Assembly: GCA_963698645.1 (NCBI GenBank)
Contig: CAVORP010000007.1
Location: 310,001 to 374,000 of the forward strand
Source of the DNA: Ovoidimarina sp963698645
GTDB lineage: Bacteria; Pseudomonadota; Alphaproteobacteria; Rhodobacterales; Rhodobacteraceae
Direction of reading: 5' to 3'
Length of the DNA stretch: 64,000 nt
Under the pieces are notes generated by a model, which worked only from the letters and a program-made list of their open reading frames with translations, was not told the DNA's origin and did not search any database. Made by a program: the position numbers and the translations under genes. Positions 9,992 to 19,874 of the stretch are shown here, in pieces; position 1 is the stretch's first letter, and every line of letters starts with the position of its first letter.

Positions 9992-10949
9992 CAGACCATG
10001 ACCCCACGATCGGCGCGCTCGGCGCGCAGGTTGCGCGCCAGAAGGTCCATCGCCGCCATGCGCACCGCGACGCCCATTTCGACCTGTTCCTGAATCACCG
10101 ATCGGTTGATGTCGTCGGCCAGCGTGCCGTCGATCTCGACGCCCCGGTTCATCGGCCCGGGATGCATGACGATGGCGTCCGGCGCCGCCACTTCCAGCTT
10201 TTCGGCGTCCAGCCCGAAGCGGTGATAATACTCGCGCTCCGACGGGATGAAGGCGCCGTCCATCCGTTCCTTCTGAAGCCGCAGCATCATCACGACATCG
10301 GCGTCTTTCAGGCCTTCGGCCATGTCGCTGGTGACCTCGACGCCCCATTCGGCGACGCCCGGCGGGCATCAGGGTCGGCGGCCCGATCAGGCGTCACCCG
10401 GTTCTCCATCTTGCCCAGCAGCAGGATGTTCGACCGCGCGACGCGGGAATGGGCGATATCGCCGCAAATCGCGATGCGCAGGCGGTGCAGGCGCCCCTTC
10501 GCCCGGCGGATCGTCAGCGCATCCAGAAGCGCCTGCGTCGGGTGTTCGTGCCGCCCGTCGCCTGCGTTCAGAACCGCGCAGTTCACCTTTTCCGCCAGAA
10601 GGTTCACCGCGCCGGAATGGGGATGGCGGACCACCAGAAGATCGGGGTGCATCGCGTTCAGCGTCAGCGCGGTGTCGATCAGGGTTTCCCCCTTCTTGAT
10701 CGACGAGGCCTGCAGCGTCATGTTCATCACATCCGCGCCAAGACGCTTGCCCGCCAGTTCGAAACTCGACTGGGTCCGGGTCGATGCCTCGAAGAACATG
10801 TTGATCTGCGTCAGCCCCGCAAGCGCGTCGGAATGTTTGACGTCGCGCCGGTTCAGATCGACATAGGTGTCGGCAAGATCGAGAATGGATCGGATCTCGT
10901 CGGGACCCAGATACTCGATCCCCAGAAGATGTCTGGCGCTGAAACCCAT
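9991..10949 (-). CDS. pyrB: Aspartate carbamoyltransferase catalytic chain (frameshifted)
   Basis: Second step of de novo pyrimidine synthesis. The carbamoyl-phosphate loop FFEASTRTQSSFE, SSIKKGETLIDT, the HPHSGA and HEHPTQALLDALT segments, and MHPGPMNRGVE are all present. Two extra bases, near 10402 and 10366, break the frame in the loop before the aspartate domain; removal gives about 319 residues, the normal length. It opens a coupled operon in which each gene overlaps or nearly abuts the next. Divergent uracil-DNA glycosylase starts 93 bases away. Confidence 0.92.
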
Positions 10950-11042
10950 GCGGCGTGTGTCTCCCGATTTCCCCGCTTATAGAAAGGCGGCTCGCGGGCG
11001 ACAAGGATTTACCTTGACCCGGACGCGGCATAGGGTCCCGCC

Positions 11043-11841
11043 ATGGATCACGCAACCGCATTGGCCGCTTCTGGACTGGCAGATCGAACTTGGCGCGACC
11101 GAGGCGATCGGGGATGTGCCGGTCAACCGGTTCGAGGTTGCGGAACAGGCCGCGCGGCCGCCCATGACGGCGCCTGCGTCCGATGCGCCAGCGGCGGCTG
11201 AACCGCCGCCGGAGCCGCCGCTGCGATCCCAGCCGCCGATCCGGTGGCGGAAGCCCGCGCCCTCGCGGCTCAGGCGGAAACGCTCGAAGCACTTCGGTTG
11301 GCGCTTGCCTCCTACGAGCATTGCGACCTGCGACTGGGCGCGCGGAACCTTGTATTCGCCGATGGCACGCCCGGAGCGCGGGTCATGGTGATCGGTGAAG
11401 CACCGGGGCGGGACGAGGACCTTGAAGGCCGGCCATTCGTGGGAAAGGCCGGGAAATTGCTGGATGCGATGTTCGCCGCGATTGGGATGGGCCGCGAGAG
11501 GCCCGAGCCGGAAAGCGCGCTCTACATCACCAATGTCCTGCCGTGGCGCCCGCCGCAGAACCGCGATCCCGAAGCCCGCAGAGATCGCGATGATGCTGCC
11601 CTTCCTGACCCGCCATGTCGAGCTTGCCGACCCCGATCTCCTGATTCTCATGGGCAATCACGCGTGTCAGGCGCTTCTGGGACGCAAGGGGATCACCCGG
11701 ATGCGGGGCCAGTGGGCCGAGGCCCTGAACCGGCCCGCCTTGCCGATGTTCCACCCGGCCTATCTGTTGCGCAATCCTGCCGCCAAGCGCGAGGCTTGGG
11801 CCGATCTTCTCGCCCTTCAGCACCGATTGAGAGAAAGTTGA
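11043..11841 (+). CDS. Uracil-DNA glycosylase, family 4-like, lacking cluster cysteines (frameshifted)
   Basis: DNA repair enzyme removing uracil. Diagnostic blocks: IGEAPGRDEDLEGRPFVGKA (active-site loop), TNVLPWRPPQNRDP and MFHPAYLLRNPAAKREAW. Family 4 enzymes normally hold a 4Fe-4S cluster through four cysteines. Here the first CxxC reads YEHC, keeping only the second cysteine, and the cysteine expected after the Glu-Ile of PAEIAMMLPFL is methionine. An N-terminal extension (LLDWQIELGA, then a Pro/Glu/Ala linker) precedes the domain. Shifts near 11067, 11230 and 11575 must be corrected. Its stop overlaps the moaB start as TGATG. Confidence 0.82.
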
Positions 11842-12383
11842 TGTCCCGTATCGACGAAACCCGCCCCTTTCACCCTGTCCGCATCGCGGTTCTGACAGTC
11901 TCGGACACGCGCACGACAGCCGATGACAAATCGGGCGACACGCTTGCCGCCCGGATCGAAGCCGCCGGTCACATCCTTGCGGATCGTGCGATCCTGCCGG
12001 ATGACCGGGCGCGCGTGGCGGAAAAACTGCGCGACTGGTGCGCAAACCCCGAGATCGACGCGGTGCTGACGACGGGCGGCACCGGCCTGACCGGTCGGGA
12101 CGTGACGGTCGAGGCGCATCGGGACGTCTATGAGAAAGAGATCGAAGCCTTCGGAACCGTTTTCACCATCGTTTCGATGCAGAAGATCGGAACATCGGCT
12201 GTCCAGTCCCGGGCCTGCGGCGGTGTCTCGAACGGGACCTACCTGTTCGCCCTTCCGGGAAGTCCGGGGGCCTGCAAAGATGCCTGGGACGAGATTCTGG
12301 CCTTCCAGTTCGATGCCCGCCACAGGCCCTGCAACTTCGTCGAGATCATGCCGCGTCTCGATGAACATCTGCGACGGAAATGA
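11841..12383 (+). CDS. moaB: Molybdenum cofactor biosynthesis protein B
   Basis: MoaB/MogA-fold protein that binds molybdopterin; the family adenylates molybdopterin or has a related role in cofactor assembly. The 180-residue protein is intact and carries the signature TTGGTGLTGRDVTVEA and the Gly/Pro loop LPGSPGACKDAW. Translation is coupled to the glycosylase gene by TGATG. Together with the operon at 25-29.7 kb it shows that molybdoenzymes matter to this organism. Confidence 0.92.
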   Translation: MSRIDETRPFHPVRIAVLTVSDTRTTADDKSGDTLAARIEAAGHILADRAILPDDRARVAEKLRDWCANPEIDAVLTTGGTGLTGRDVTVEAHRDVYEKEIEAFGTVFTIVSMQKIGTSAVQSRACGGVSNGTYLFALPGSPGACKDAWDEILAFQFDARHRPCNFVEIMPRLDEHLRRK

Positions 12384-12471
12384 CCGGTTCGCCGGTTTCG
12401 TCAAGATGATTTGGAGATTTGATCCGAAGCGCCTAGATTATTGCAGGTAAAGGCAAAACCGGAACTCTCAG

Positions 12472-13929
12472 ATGCGCTTTCTCCGCCGCAGCCTTGTCGG
12501 GTTGTTTCTCTTGTCCGTGACCGCTGCGCTGATCGCGGTCGCGGGCAACGCGGTCTATTCCGCGCTCGAGGCCCGGCGGACTGCCGAGGGCGACGAACGT
12601 CCGGCGCGCGAGCGGGTCTTTGCGGTGAACGTGACGGCCATCGAACTGGGCGAACTGACCCCCCAGATCCGCAGTTTCGGCGAGGTTCAGAGCCGCCGTA
12701 CGCTGGAAATCCGTGCCTCTTCTTCCGGAGAGATCGTGTGGCTCTCCGAACGGTTCGAGGAAGGGGCGCGCGTGGCGGCGGGCGATCTTCTTGCCCGGAT
12801 CGACGACCGCGATGCGCGGGGGCGAGTGGAAACGGCACGGGCCGACGTCGCCGAGGCGGAAGCTGATCTCAGGGATGCGCGCCGGGGCCTCGAACTGGCG
12901 CAGGACGAGCTGCAATCCGCACTCGATCAGACCGAGTTGCGCCAGCGGGCCCTTGTCCGCCAGCGCGACCTGCTGGACCGCGGTGTGGGCACCGAGGCGG
13001 CGGTGGAGACGGCGGAACTGGCCGTGTCCGCAGCAGAACAGGCTGTTCTGTCCCGTCGTCAGGCGCAGGCACAGGCCGAAACCCGGCTGGATCAGGGCGC
13101 GACAACTCTGGAACGCAGCCGGATCGCATTGGCCGAGGCCGAACGGCGGCTGGCCGATACCGAGGTCTTCGCGAAATTCGATGGCGTCCTGTCGGGCGTG
13201 GACGTGGTTCAGGGCGGGCTGGTCAGCGCCAACGAACGCCTTGCCGACCTGATCGACCCCGATGCGCTCGAGGTGTCATTCCGGGTCTCGGCCGGACAAT
13301 ATGCCGATCTTCTCGATACAGCGGGTCGGTTGATCGCGGCGGATGTCACGGTCGCGCTGGAAGTCTCCGGGGCCGATCTGATCACGACCGGGCGGATCAC
13401 CCGCGACAGTCCCGCCGTGGGCGAGGGCCAGACCGGGCGCCTGCTTTTTGCCTCGCTGGATGCGGGGGCAGGCCTGCGCCCCGGCGATTTCGTGACGGTC
13501 CGGATCACCGAACCTGCGTTGAGCGACGTGGCGCTGCTTCCCGCCTCCGCGCTGGATGCGGGCGGCCGTATCCTTGTCGTGGGCGAAGAGGACCGTCTCG
13601 AAGTGGCCTCGATCACGGTTCTGCGGCGTCAGGGCGATGACGTGATCGTGCGCGCCCCGGATCTGGCCGGGCGCGACATCGTCTCGCAGCGCACACCCTT
13701 CCTCGGGGCGGGGATCAAGGTGCGCCCGCTGCGCCCCGAGGCCCGCGACAGCGAGGAAGACCTCGATCTCGTCGAACTGGACGAGACCCGCCGCGCACGG
13801 CTCGTGGCCTTTGTCGAGGCGAGCGAATCCATGCCCGCCGATGCCAAGGAACGGGTGCTTGCGCAGTTGCAGCAGGACCGCGTTTCGGCCCGGATGGTCG
13901 AGCGGATCGAATCCCGGATGGGCGGCTAG
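12472..13929 (+). CDS. RND efflux periplasmic adaptor (membrane fusion protein)
   Basis: Intact 485-residue adaptor that links an inner-membrane RND pump to an outer-membrane channel. An N-terminal membrane anchor (residues 7-29) replaces a lipobox. The lipoyl half (RTLEIRASSSGEIVWLSERF), a long alpha hairpin rich in Ala/Glu/Gln/Arg (about residues 110-215), the second lipoyl half (FAKFDGVLSGVDV) and the beta-barrel domain follow in the usual order. The acidic C-terminus (RDSEEDLDLVELDE) is longer than in AcrA. The pump gene begins 3 bases after the stop; no outer-membrane partner is encoded nearby. Confidence 0.9.
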   Translation: MRFLRRSLVGLFLLSVTAALIAVAGNAVYSALEARRTAEGDERPARERVFAVNVTAIELGELTPQIRSFGEVQSRRTLEIRASSSGEIVWLSERFEEGARVAAGDLLARIDDRDARGRVETARADVAEAEADLRDARRGLELAQDELQSALDQTELRQRALVRQRDLLDRGVGTEAAVETAELAVSAAEQAVLSRRQAQAQAETRLDQGATTLERSRIALAEAERRLADTEVFAKFDGVLSGVDVVQGGLVSANERLADLIDPDALEVSFRVSAGQYADLLDTAGRLIAADVTVALEVSGADLITTGRITRDSPAVGEGQTGRLLFASLDAGAGLRPGDFVTVRITEPALSDVALLPASALDAGGRILVVGEEDRLEVASITVLRRQGDDVIVRAPDLAGRDIVSQRTPFLGAGIKVRPLRPEARDSEEDLDLVELDETRRARLVAFVEASESMPADAKERVLAQLQQDRVSARMVERIESRMGG

Positions 13930-13932
13930 GGC

Positions 13933-16900
13933 ATGGCCCCGGCGCCGGATTCCAAGGGCATCCTGTCCTATTTCACGCGTCACCGGACGGCGGCGAACCT
14001 GTTGCTCGCGGTACTTCTGATCCTGGGCATCGCCGCCGTTCCGAACATGCGGGCGCAATTCTTTCCCGATGTCGTGGTCGACAGCGTGTCGGTCTCGGTC
14101 GCCTGGGACGGCGCAGGTGCCGACGATGTCGACACCGCCATCGTTCAGGTACTCGAGCCGGTCCTGATCGGTGTGCCCGGCGTCACCTCGACCTCGGCCA
14201 CCTCGCGCGAGGGCCGCGCTTCGATTGAGCTTGAGTTCGAGCCCGGCTGGGACATGGCGCGGGCCGCGGATGACGTCGAGTCCGCGCTCGATACCACCAC
14301 GACCTTGCCCGAGGATGCCGACGATCCGACCGTACAACGCGACGAATGGCGCGACCGCGTGACCGATGTCGTGATCACCGGGCCGGTGGGGGTCGATCAG
14401 TTGGGCCGCTTCGCCGATGAATTCACCGGCCGGCTGTTTGCCGAGGGCGTGACCCGCACCACGATCCGTGGACTTGTCGCCCCCGAGACAATCGTCGAAG
14501 TCCCGTCCATTGCCCTGATCCGCCATGACATCACCCTGCGCGAGATCGCGGATGCCATCGCCGAGGAGGCCGAGGCCAACCCGGCGGGCGATGTCACCGG
14601 GTCGGCACGGGTGCGCACCGGCGTCGCCAAACGATCCGCCGAGGATATCGAGGCCATCGCCCTGCGCACCAATGCCGATGGCTCGACGTTGACCATCGGA
14701 GATCTGGCGCAGGTGCGGGTCGAGGGGATCGACCGCGAGCGCGCGTATTTCGTCGGCCCCAACCCCGCCATTTCCATCCGCATCGACAGATCCGAACAGG
14801 GCGACGCGATCGAGATTCAGCGTGACGTCGAGCAGGTCGCCGCCGAGATGGAGCTGACGCTTCCCCAGGGTGTCCGGATCGACCTTATCCGGACCCGGGC
14901 CGAGGCGATCACCGGGCGGCTTGATATCCTCATGGACAACGGCCTTATGGGGCTGGGCCTTGTCCTGGCGCTGCTGTTCCTGTTCCTGAACGCGCGCACC
15001 GCGTTCTGGGTTGCCGCGGGCATTCCGGTCGCCATGACCGCCACCATCGCGATGATGTATGCCGTCGGGCTGACGATCAACATGATCTCGCTTTTCGCGC
15101 TGATCATCACGCTGGGGATCGTGGTGGACGATGCGATCGTGGTGGGCGAGCATGCCGATTTCCGCGCAAGACGGCTGGGCGAAGACCCGGTCACCGCCGC
15201 CGAACGCGCCGCGAAACGCATGTTCCTGCCGGTCTTTTCGGCGACCCTGACGACGATCATCGCCTTTTTCGGCCTTGTGGCCATCGGCGGGCGCTATGGT
15301 GATCTGATCTCGGACATTCCGTTCACGGTGATCGTCGTTCTGTTCGCGTCATTGATCGAATGCTTCCTGATCCTGCCCAATCACATGGCCCATTCCATCG
15401 CCCATTCGGCGCGCGAGCATTGGTATGACTGGCCGTCGCGGCAGGTGAACAAGGGGTTCCGCTGGGTTCGCGAGACCCTGTTCCGGCCGCTCATGGCGGG
15501 CGTGATCCGCGCCCGCTATCCGGTTCTGGCGGGTGCCGTGGCGCTTCTTGCCAGCCAGGCCGCGCTGGTGATTTCGGGCGATGTGCAGTGGCGCTTCTTC
15601 AATGCGCCCGAGCGCGGATCGGTCAGCGGCAATTTCGCGATGCTGCCGGGCGCCACCCGCGAGGATACGCTGGAGATGATGCGCGCGCTTCAGGCCAGCG
15701 TCGACGCGCTTGGCGAAAAATACGAGGCCGAATACGGGCGCAATCCGGTGGATTACGTGATTGCCGAGATCGGCGGGGGAACCGGGCGGGGTCTTGCGGG
15801 GGCGGATACGAAACAGCCCGACCAGCTTGGCTCGATCGCCATCGAACTGATCGATCCGGACCTGCGCCCCTATTCGTCGTTCAAGTTCGTGGGCGACCTG
15901 CAGGACGCCGCCCCGCGCCTGCCCTTGCTCGAGACGATCAGTTTCCGGGGCTGGCGTTCGGGGCCGGGCGGAGATGCGCTCGACATCAAGATCTACGGCG
16001 CGGATGCGGCGACGCTCAAGGCCGCGGCAGAGGATCTCAAAACACAACTGGCCCGCTTTCCGGAGGTCTCGGCGCTTGAAGACAGCCTTGCCTATGACAA
16101 GGAGGAACTGATCCTTGAACTGACGCCACAGGGGCAGGCGCTGGGCTTTACCATCGATGGTCTGGGCCGGGTGCTGCGTGACCGGCTGAACGGGATCGAA
16201 GCGGCGAAGTTCCCGGACGGTCCGCGGTCGGCGACGATCCGGGTCGAACTCCCCGAAGGCGAATTGACCGCCGATTTCCTGGAACGGACGCAGTTGCGCG
16301 CCGGGACCGGCAGCCTATGTTCCGCTGGCCGATATCGTGACGGTCAAGACGAGTACCGGCTTTTCGACCGTCCGCCGCGAGAATGGAATCCGGCAGGTGA
16401 CGGTCTCGGGCGACGTGTCCGAAGACGATCCGGCCCGGGCGCAGGCGATCACGGCCGCCCTGCAGGACACGATCCTGCGGGATGTCGAAGAGCGGTTCGG
16501 GGTGACCACCTACATGGCCGGACTGGCGGAGGAGGAATCGAACTTCCTGTCCGATGCGCTGACCGGGCTGGTTCTGTGCCTGACCGGGATCTACCTTACG
16601 CTGGCATGGGTGTTCTCAAGCTGGACACGACCCGTCGTCGTCATGGCGATCATTCCCTTCGGTCTTGTCGGCGCGATCTATGGCCACGCTCTTTGGGATG
16701 TGCCGCTGTCGATGTTTTCGGTCGTGGGCCTGATCGGGATGGTGGGGATCATCATCAACGACTCGATCGTCCTCGTGACCACGATTGACGAATATGGCGA
16801 AACACGCGGGCTGGTTCCCGCGATCATCGACGGCACATCGGACAGGTTGCGCCCGGTCCTTCTGACGACGCTGACGACGGTTCTGGGGCTTGCGCCGCTT

Positions 16901-17305
16901 CTGTACGAAAGCTCGACCCAGGCGCAATTCCTGAAACCGACTGTCATCACGTTGGTCTACGGACTTGGCTTCGGGATGGTGCTGGTGCTGCTGGTTGTCC
17001 CGGCCCTTCTGGCCGCGGGGCAGGATCTTGCAGCCAACCGGGTCGCGCTGCGCCGCGCGGTTCGCGCGCCCGCTTTGTCGCGACTTGTGCTTGGCGGCGG
17101 AGCCATCATCGCCGCCCTGTTTGCCGTGACGCTGGGTGCGGTGATCATCGGGGGCGCCCTGCCTGCGCCAATCGCCAGCATGCTTCCGGCAGACCTGTCG
17201 GGGTCGATCGCGGTCGCGTTTGCGCTGTTTACCGCTGGCGCGGCGCTTGTGACCCTGCTTCTGGGCCTCATCGGCGCACTTGTGCTCCGGCCCCGTGCGT
17301 CTTAG
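13933..17305 (+). CDS. RND efflux pump inner-membrane transporter (frameshifted)
   Basis: AcrB-type proton-driven exporter of about 1,124 residues. It shows the first helix after YFTRHRTAANLLLAV, two large periplasmic domains, and the TM4 motif LGIVVDDAIVVGEHADF containing the aspartate pair needed for proton coupling; the second repeat has MVGIIINDSIVLVTTIDEY. One extra base near 16308 shifts the frame in the second periplasmic domain; deleting it restores PAAYVPLADIV. The substrate cannot be told from sequence. Its stop overlaps the convergent DsbD-N gene by 4 bases, leaving no room for a terminator between them. Confidence 0.9.
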
Positions 17306-18102
17306 CCGCCGGTGCAGCCCTGGATATCCACGGCCTGCCCGCCGGCGAGGATCGTGATCCGCAGATCCTGACGCGCCATCGAAAAGGGCGCGGCCTCGGA
17401 TGGCACCATCTCGGACACAGCAGTGAGGACACCACCCGACCGCGAGACCGCCGGTTCCGACACCCAGACCGAGGGGTCGGAAAGTTCGACAACCGCCGCT
17501 TCGTCACCCGCCATTCGTGGCATTTCGATCGACACGGTGACACGAAGACCGTCGGAGATGGGCTCGGTTCGGCAGATCACGGCGCCCACGCCCGCCTCGC
17601 GCGCGCTTTTGGGCCGGTCGGCAAGGGCCGCGCGGATCACGGGGTTATCGGCCCCGGGACCGGGCGGGAGGTCCGCAGAGAAAACGATGGTCGCGGGAAT
17701 GCAGATATCCTGACAAACCCCGATCTCCATCTTTCCCTCGACGCCGATCGGTGCAGTGGGATCCTGCGGATGCAGTTCGATCGGGATCGTCACGACACCG
17801 TCATAGCCGACACTGCGCAACCCGTTCTGCACGAACACGTCAGGCACCGGCCAATGCGGCGCGAAACCGGACAGGTTCTGCGACCCCTGCCAGCTGAAGC
17901 GCGGCGGAATACCGGCATCGCCGGGCGCGCGCCAATAGGTCTTCCACCCCGGAGCAAGCTCGATACGGATCGCGGCCATCTGCGAGCCGCCGTCGAGCCG
18001 CCAGCCGGAAACAAGGTGACCGGAGACGACATCTCCGATCGACTGAGCAAAGGCGGGTGCTGGCAACAGAGCGGCGGCCAGGAGGAGGGATTTTCCGAAC
18101 AT
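17302..18102 (-). CDS. DsbD N-terminal-domain periplasmic protein
   Basis: A 266-residue secreted protein starting MFGKSLLLAAALLPAPAFAQ, a clear signal peptide. The mature part matches the immunoglobulin-like N-terminal domain of the thiol:disulfide reductase DsbD, with a cysteine pair in GVCQDICIPA near residue 130 and two further cysteines (VICRTE, IQGCTGG at the end). It lacks the membrane and thioredoxin domains, so it is a stand-alone module, perhaps a periplasmic thiol carrier. ATG 18102 was chosen over an upstream frame because it begins the signal peptide. Confidence 0.8.
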   Translation of the reverse strand: MFGKSLLLAAALLPAPAFAQSIGDVVSGHLVSGWRLDGGSQMAAIRIELAPGWKTYWRAPGDAGIPPRFSWQGSQNLSGFAPHWPVPDVFVQNGLRSVGYDGVVTIPIELHPQDPTAPIGVEGKMEIGVCQDICIPATIVFSADLPPGPGADNPVIRAALADRPKSAREAGVGAVICRTEPISDGLRVTVSIEMPRMAGDEAAVVELSDPSVWVSEPAVSRSGGVLTAVSEMVPSEAAPFSMARQDLRITILAGGQAVDIQGCTGG

Positions 18103-18217
18103 GGCGCGAACATAGTCATCCGCGGGGAATTGGGAAATCACATTCGGGCGAACGACCGCGCCCTTGCATCGGCCCCACACGGGCTGTCACACTGTCGGAG
18201 GAGGAGCGGAATCACGG

Positions 18218-18776
18218 ATGCAGGACCTCACGGGCAAACTTCTGATCGCGATGCCGGGCATGACCGACCCGCGCTTTGAGCGCAGCGTCATCCTTCTTTG
18301 CGAGCATACGCCCGACGGCGCGATGGGCCTGATCGTCAACAAGGTCGCGGCCGACGTGGATGTGGCGTCGCTTCTGGAACGGCTTGAAATCAGGGCCCGA
18401 CCGGATGTGAAACTCCCCCTTCTGAACTTTGGCGGACCGGTGGATACCGGGCGCGGGTTTGTCCTGCATTCCCACGAATACGCGGCGGAAGCGGCAACGC
18501 TTGCCGTGACTCCGGAGCTGTCGCTGACGGCCACGGTCGAAATCCTTCACGACATCGCGAACGGAACCGGCCCCGAAAAGGCGATTCTTGCGCTTGGCTA
18601 TTCCGGATGGGGTGGGGGTCAGCTCGAGGCGGAGATACAGGCAAATGGCTGGCTGACCGCAGAGTTCGAACGCGGCGCTTGTTCTTGGGTCCGATCCGTC
18701 CATCAAATGGTCGGCGGCGCTGGGGACGCTGGGAATAGATCCGCTGACGCTGTCGGCCACGGCGGGACGCGCCTGA
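18218..18776 (+). CDS. UPF0301/AlgH family protein (frameshifted)
   Basis: Starts MQDLTGKLLIAMPGMTDPRFE after a strong ribosome site (GGAGGAG). The family core is present: SVILLCEHTPDGAMGLIVNK, NFGGPVDTGRGFVLH and GYSGWGGGQLEAEI. One extra base near 18678 shifts the frame; removal gives VLGSDPSIKWSAALGTLGID, the standard C-terminus, and 185 residues. AlgH-type proteins are widespread small cytosolic proteins whose molecular role is not settled. The gene is convergent with Sua5, 14 bases between stops. Confidence 0.85.
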
Positions 18777-18790
18777 CGCGACGGTGCCGG

Positions 18791-19747
18791 CTAGGCCAAT
18801 CCATCTGCATCGCGCGGCGCGGCAGCCCGCAAGAGCCGGTCATTGATCGCACGGCCAAGCCCATGGTCCGGAATGGGGGCCACGGCAATCGCCTTGTACC
18901 CCCCTTCGTCAAGCCGTCGCAGATGCGAAAACAGGTTCGCCGCTGCCTCGGTCAGATCGCCGTTGGCCGACAAGGTGAGATGGCCCTGAACCGGCCCGAA
19001 ACCCAAAAGTGCCTCGCCCTCGCGCGCTTCCGTCGCGCCAAGCCGCACCGGCACGGCGGGCGCGTAGTGGGACAGAAGCTGACCGGGGGCTGAAACGCCC
19101 TCTTTCGCGGGATCTGCTGTCTCGAAGCTCTGGCCAAGACAGGCCTCCAGCGCCTCCACGGGAATACCGCCATGCCGAAGCAGCACGGGCGGCGGGCCAG
19201 CCGACACGATTGTCGATTCCAGCCCGACAGGGCAGCTTCCGCCATCAAGCACGGCTGCAATCCGTCCCTTCAGCCCGTCGAGAACATGCTCGGCGCGTGT
19301 CGGGCTGATCCGTCCGGACGGGTTGGCCGATGGCGCCGCAACCGGAATTCCGGCTTTCTCCAAAAGCGCATGGGCAAGGGGGTGCTGCGGGACACGGACC
19401 GCGACCGTGGACAGGCCCGCCGTCACCAGATCGGAAAGTCCCGCATCGGGCCGGACCGGAAGAACAAGGCTCAGCGGCCCGGGCCAGAACGCCTGGGCCA
19501 GTCGCAGAGCGTCCTCGCTGAAATCGGCAATCGCGCGGGCCGCGTCGAGATCGGCCACATGCACGATCAGCGGGTTGAATTGTGGACGGCCCTTGGCAGC
19601 ATAGACCGCAGCCACAGCCCGGCCGTTGGTGGCATCAGCGCCAAGACCATAGACGGTTTCGGTCGGAAATGCGACCAACTCTCCCTGCCGCAACAGCTTC
19701 GCTGCCTCGTCGAGGCCCGCATCATCCGGTGCAAGAAGCTTTGTCAT
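18791..19747 (-). CDS. L-threonylcarbamoyladenylate synthase (Sua5 type)
   Basis: Makes threonylcarbamoyl-AMP for the t6A modification of tRNAs reading ANN codons. The 318-residue protein has the YrdC domain (VAFPTETVYGLGADA, KGRPQFNPLIVHV, APSANPSGRISPT, LESTIV) followed by a C-terminal Sua5 domain, which distinguishes it from short TsaC. The frame is intact. ATG 19747 has GGAC 6 bases upstream; an ATG at 19759 is a possible alternative but lies directly against its AGGGA. Confidence 0.92.
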   Translation of the reverse strand: MTKLLAPDDAGLDEAAKLLRQGELVAFPTETVYGLGADATNGRAVAAVYAAKGRPQFNPLIVHVADLDAARAIADFSEDALRLAQAFWPGPLSLVLPVRPDAGLSDLVTAGLSTVAVRVPQHPLAHALLEKAGIPVAAPSANPSGRISPTRAEHVLDGLKGRIAAVLDGGSCPVGLESTIVSAGPPPVLLRHGGIPVEALEACLGQSFETADPAKEGVSAPGQLLSHYAPAVPVRLGATEAREGEALLGFGPVQGHLTLSANGDLTEAAANLFSHLRRLDEGGYKAIAVAPIPDHGLGRAINDRLLRAAAPRDADGLA

Positions 19748-19874
19748 TTCGTCCGACATTCCCTGACGCGGCGTTCCGCTTGAAGACCGGACACAGCAAT
19801 TGCATCCTTCGGTTTCCTGCCGAGGCCTAGAGCGTTGCGCGCGCGTTGCCAAGGCACCAGCAGCGGAGTCTTCG

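Noticed and set aside
13276..15153. Open frame of 625 codons antisense to the RND adaptor and pump
   Set aside because: Composition (His, Asp, Arg rich) is that of an antisense shadow; both plus-strand genes have strong motifs.
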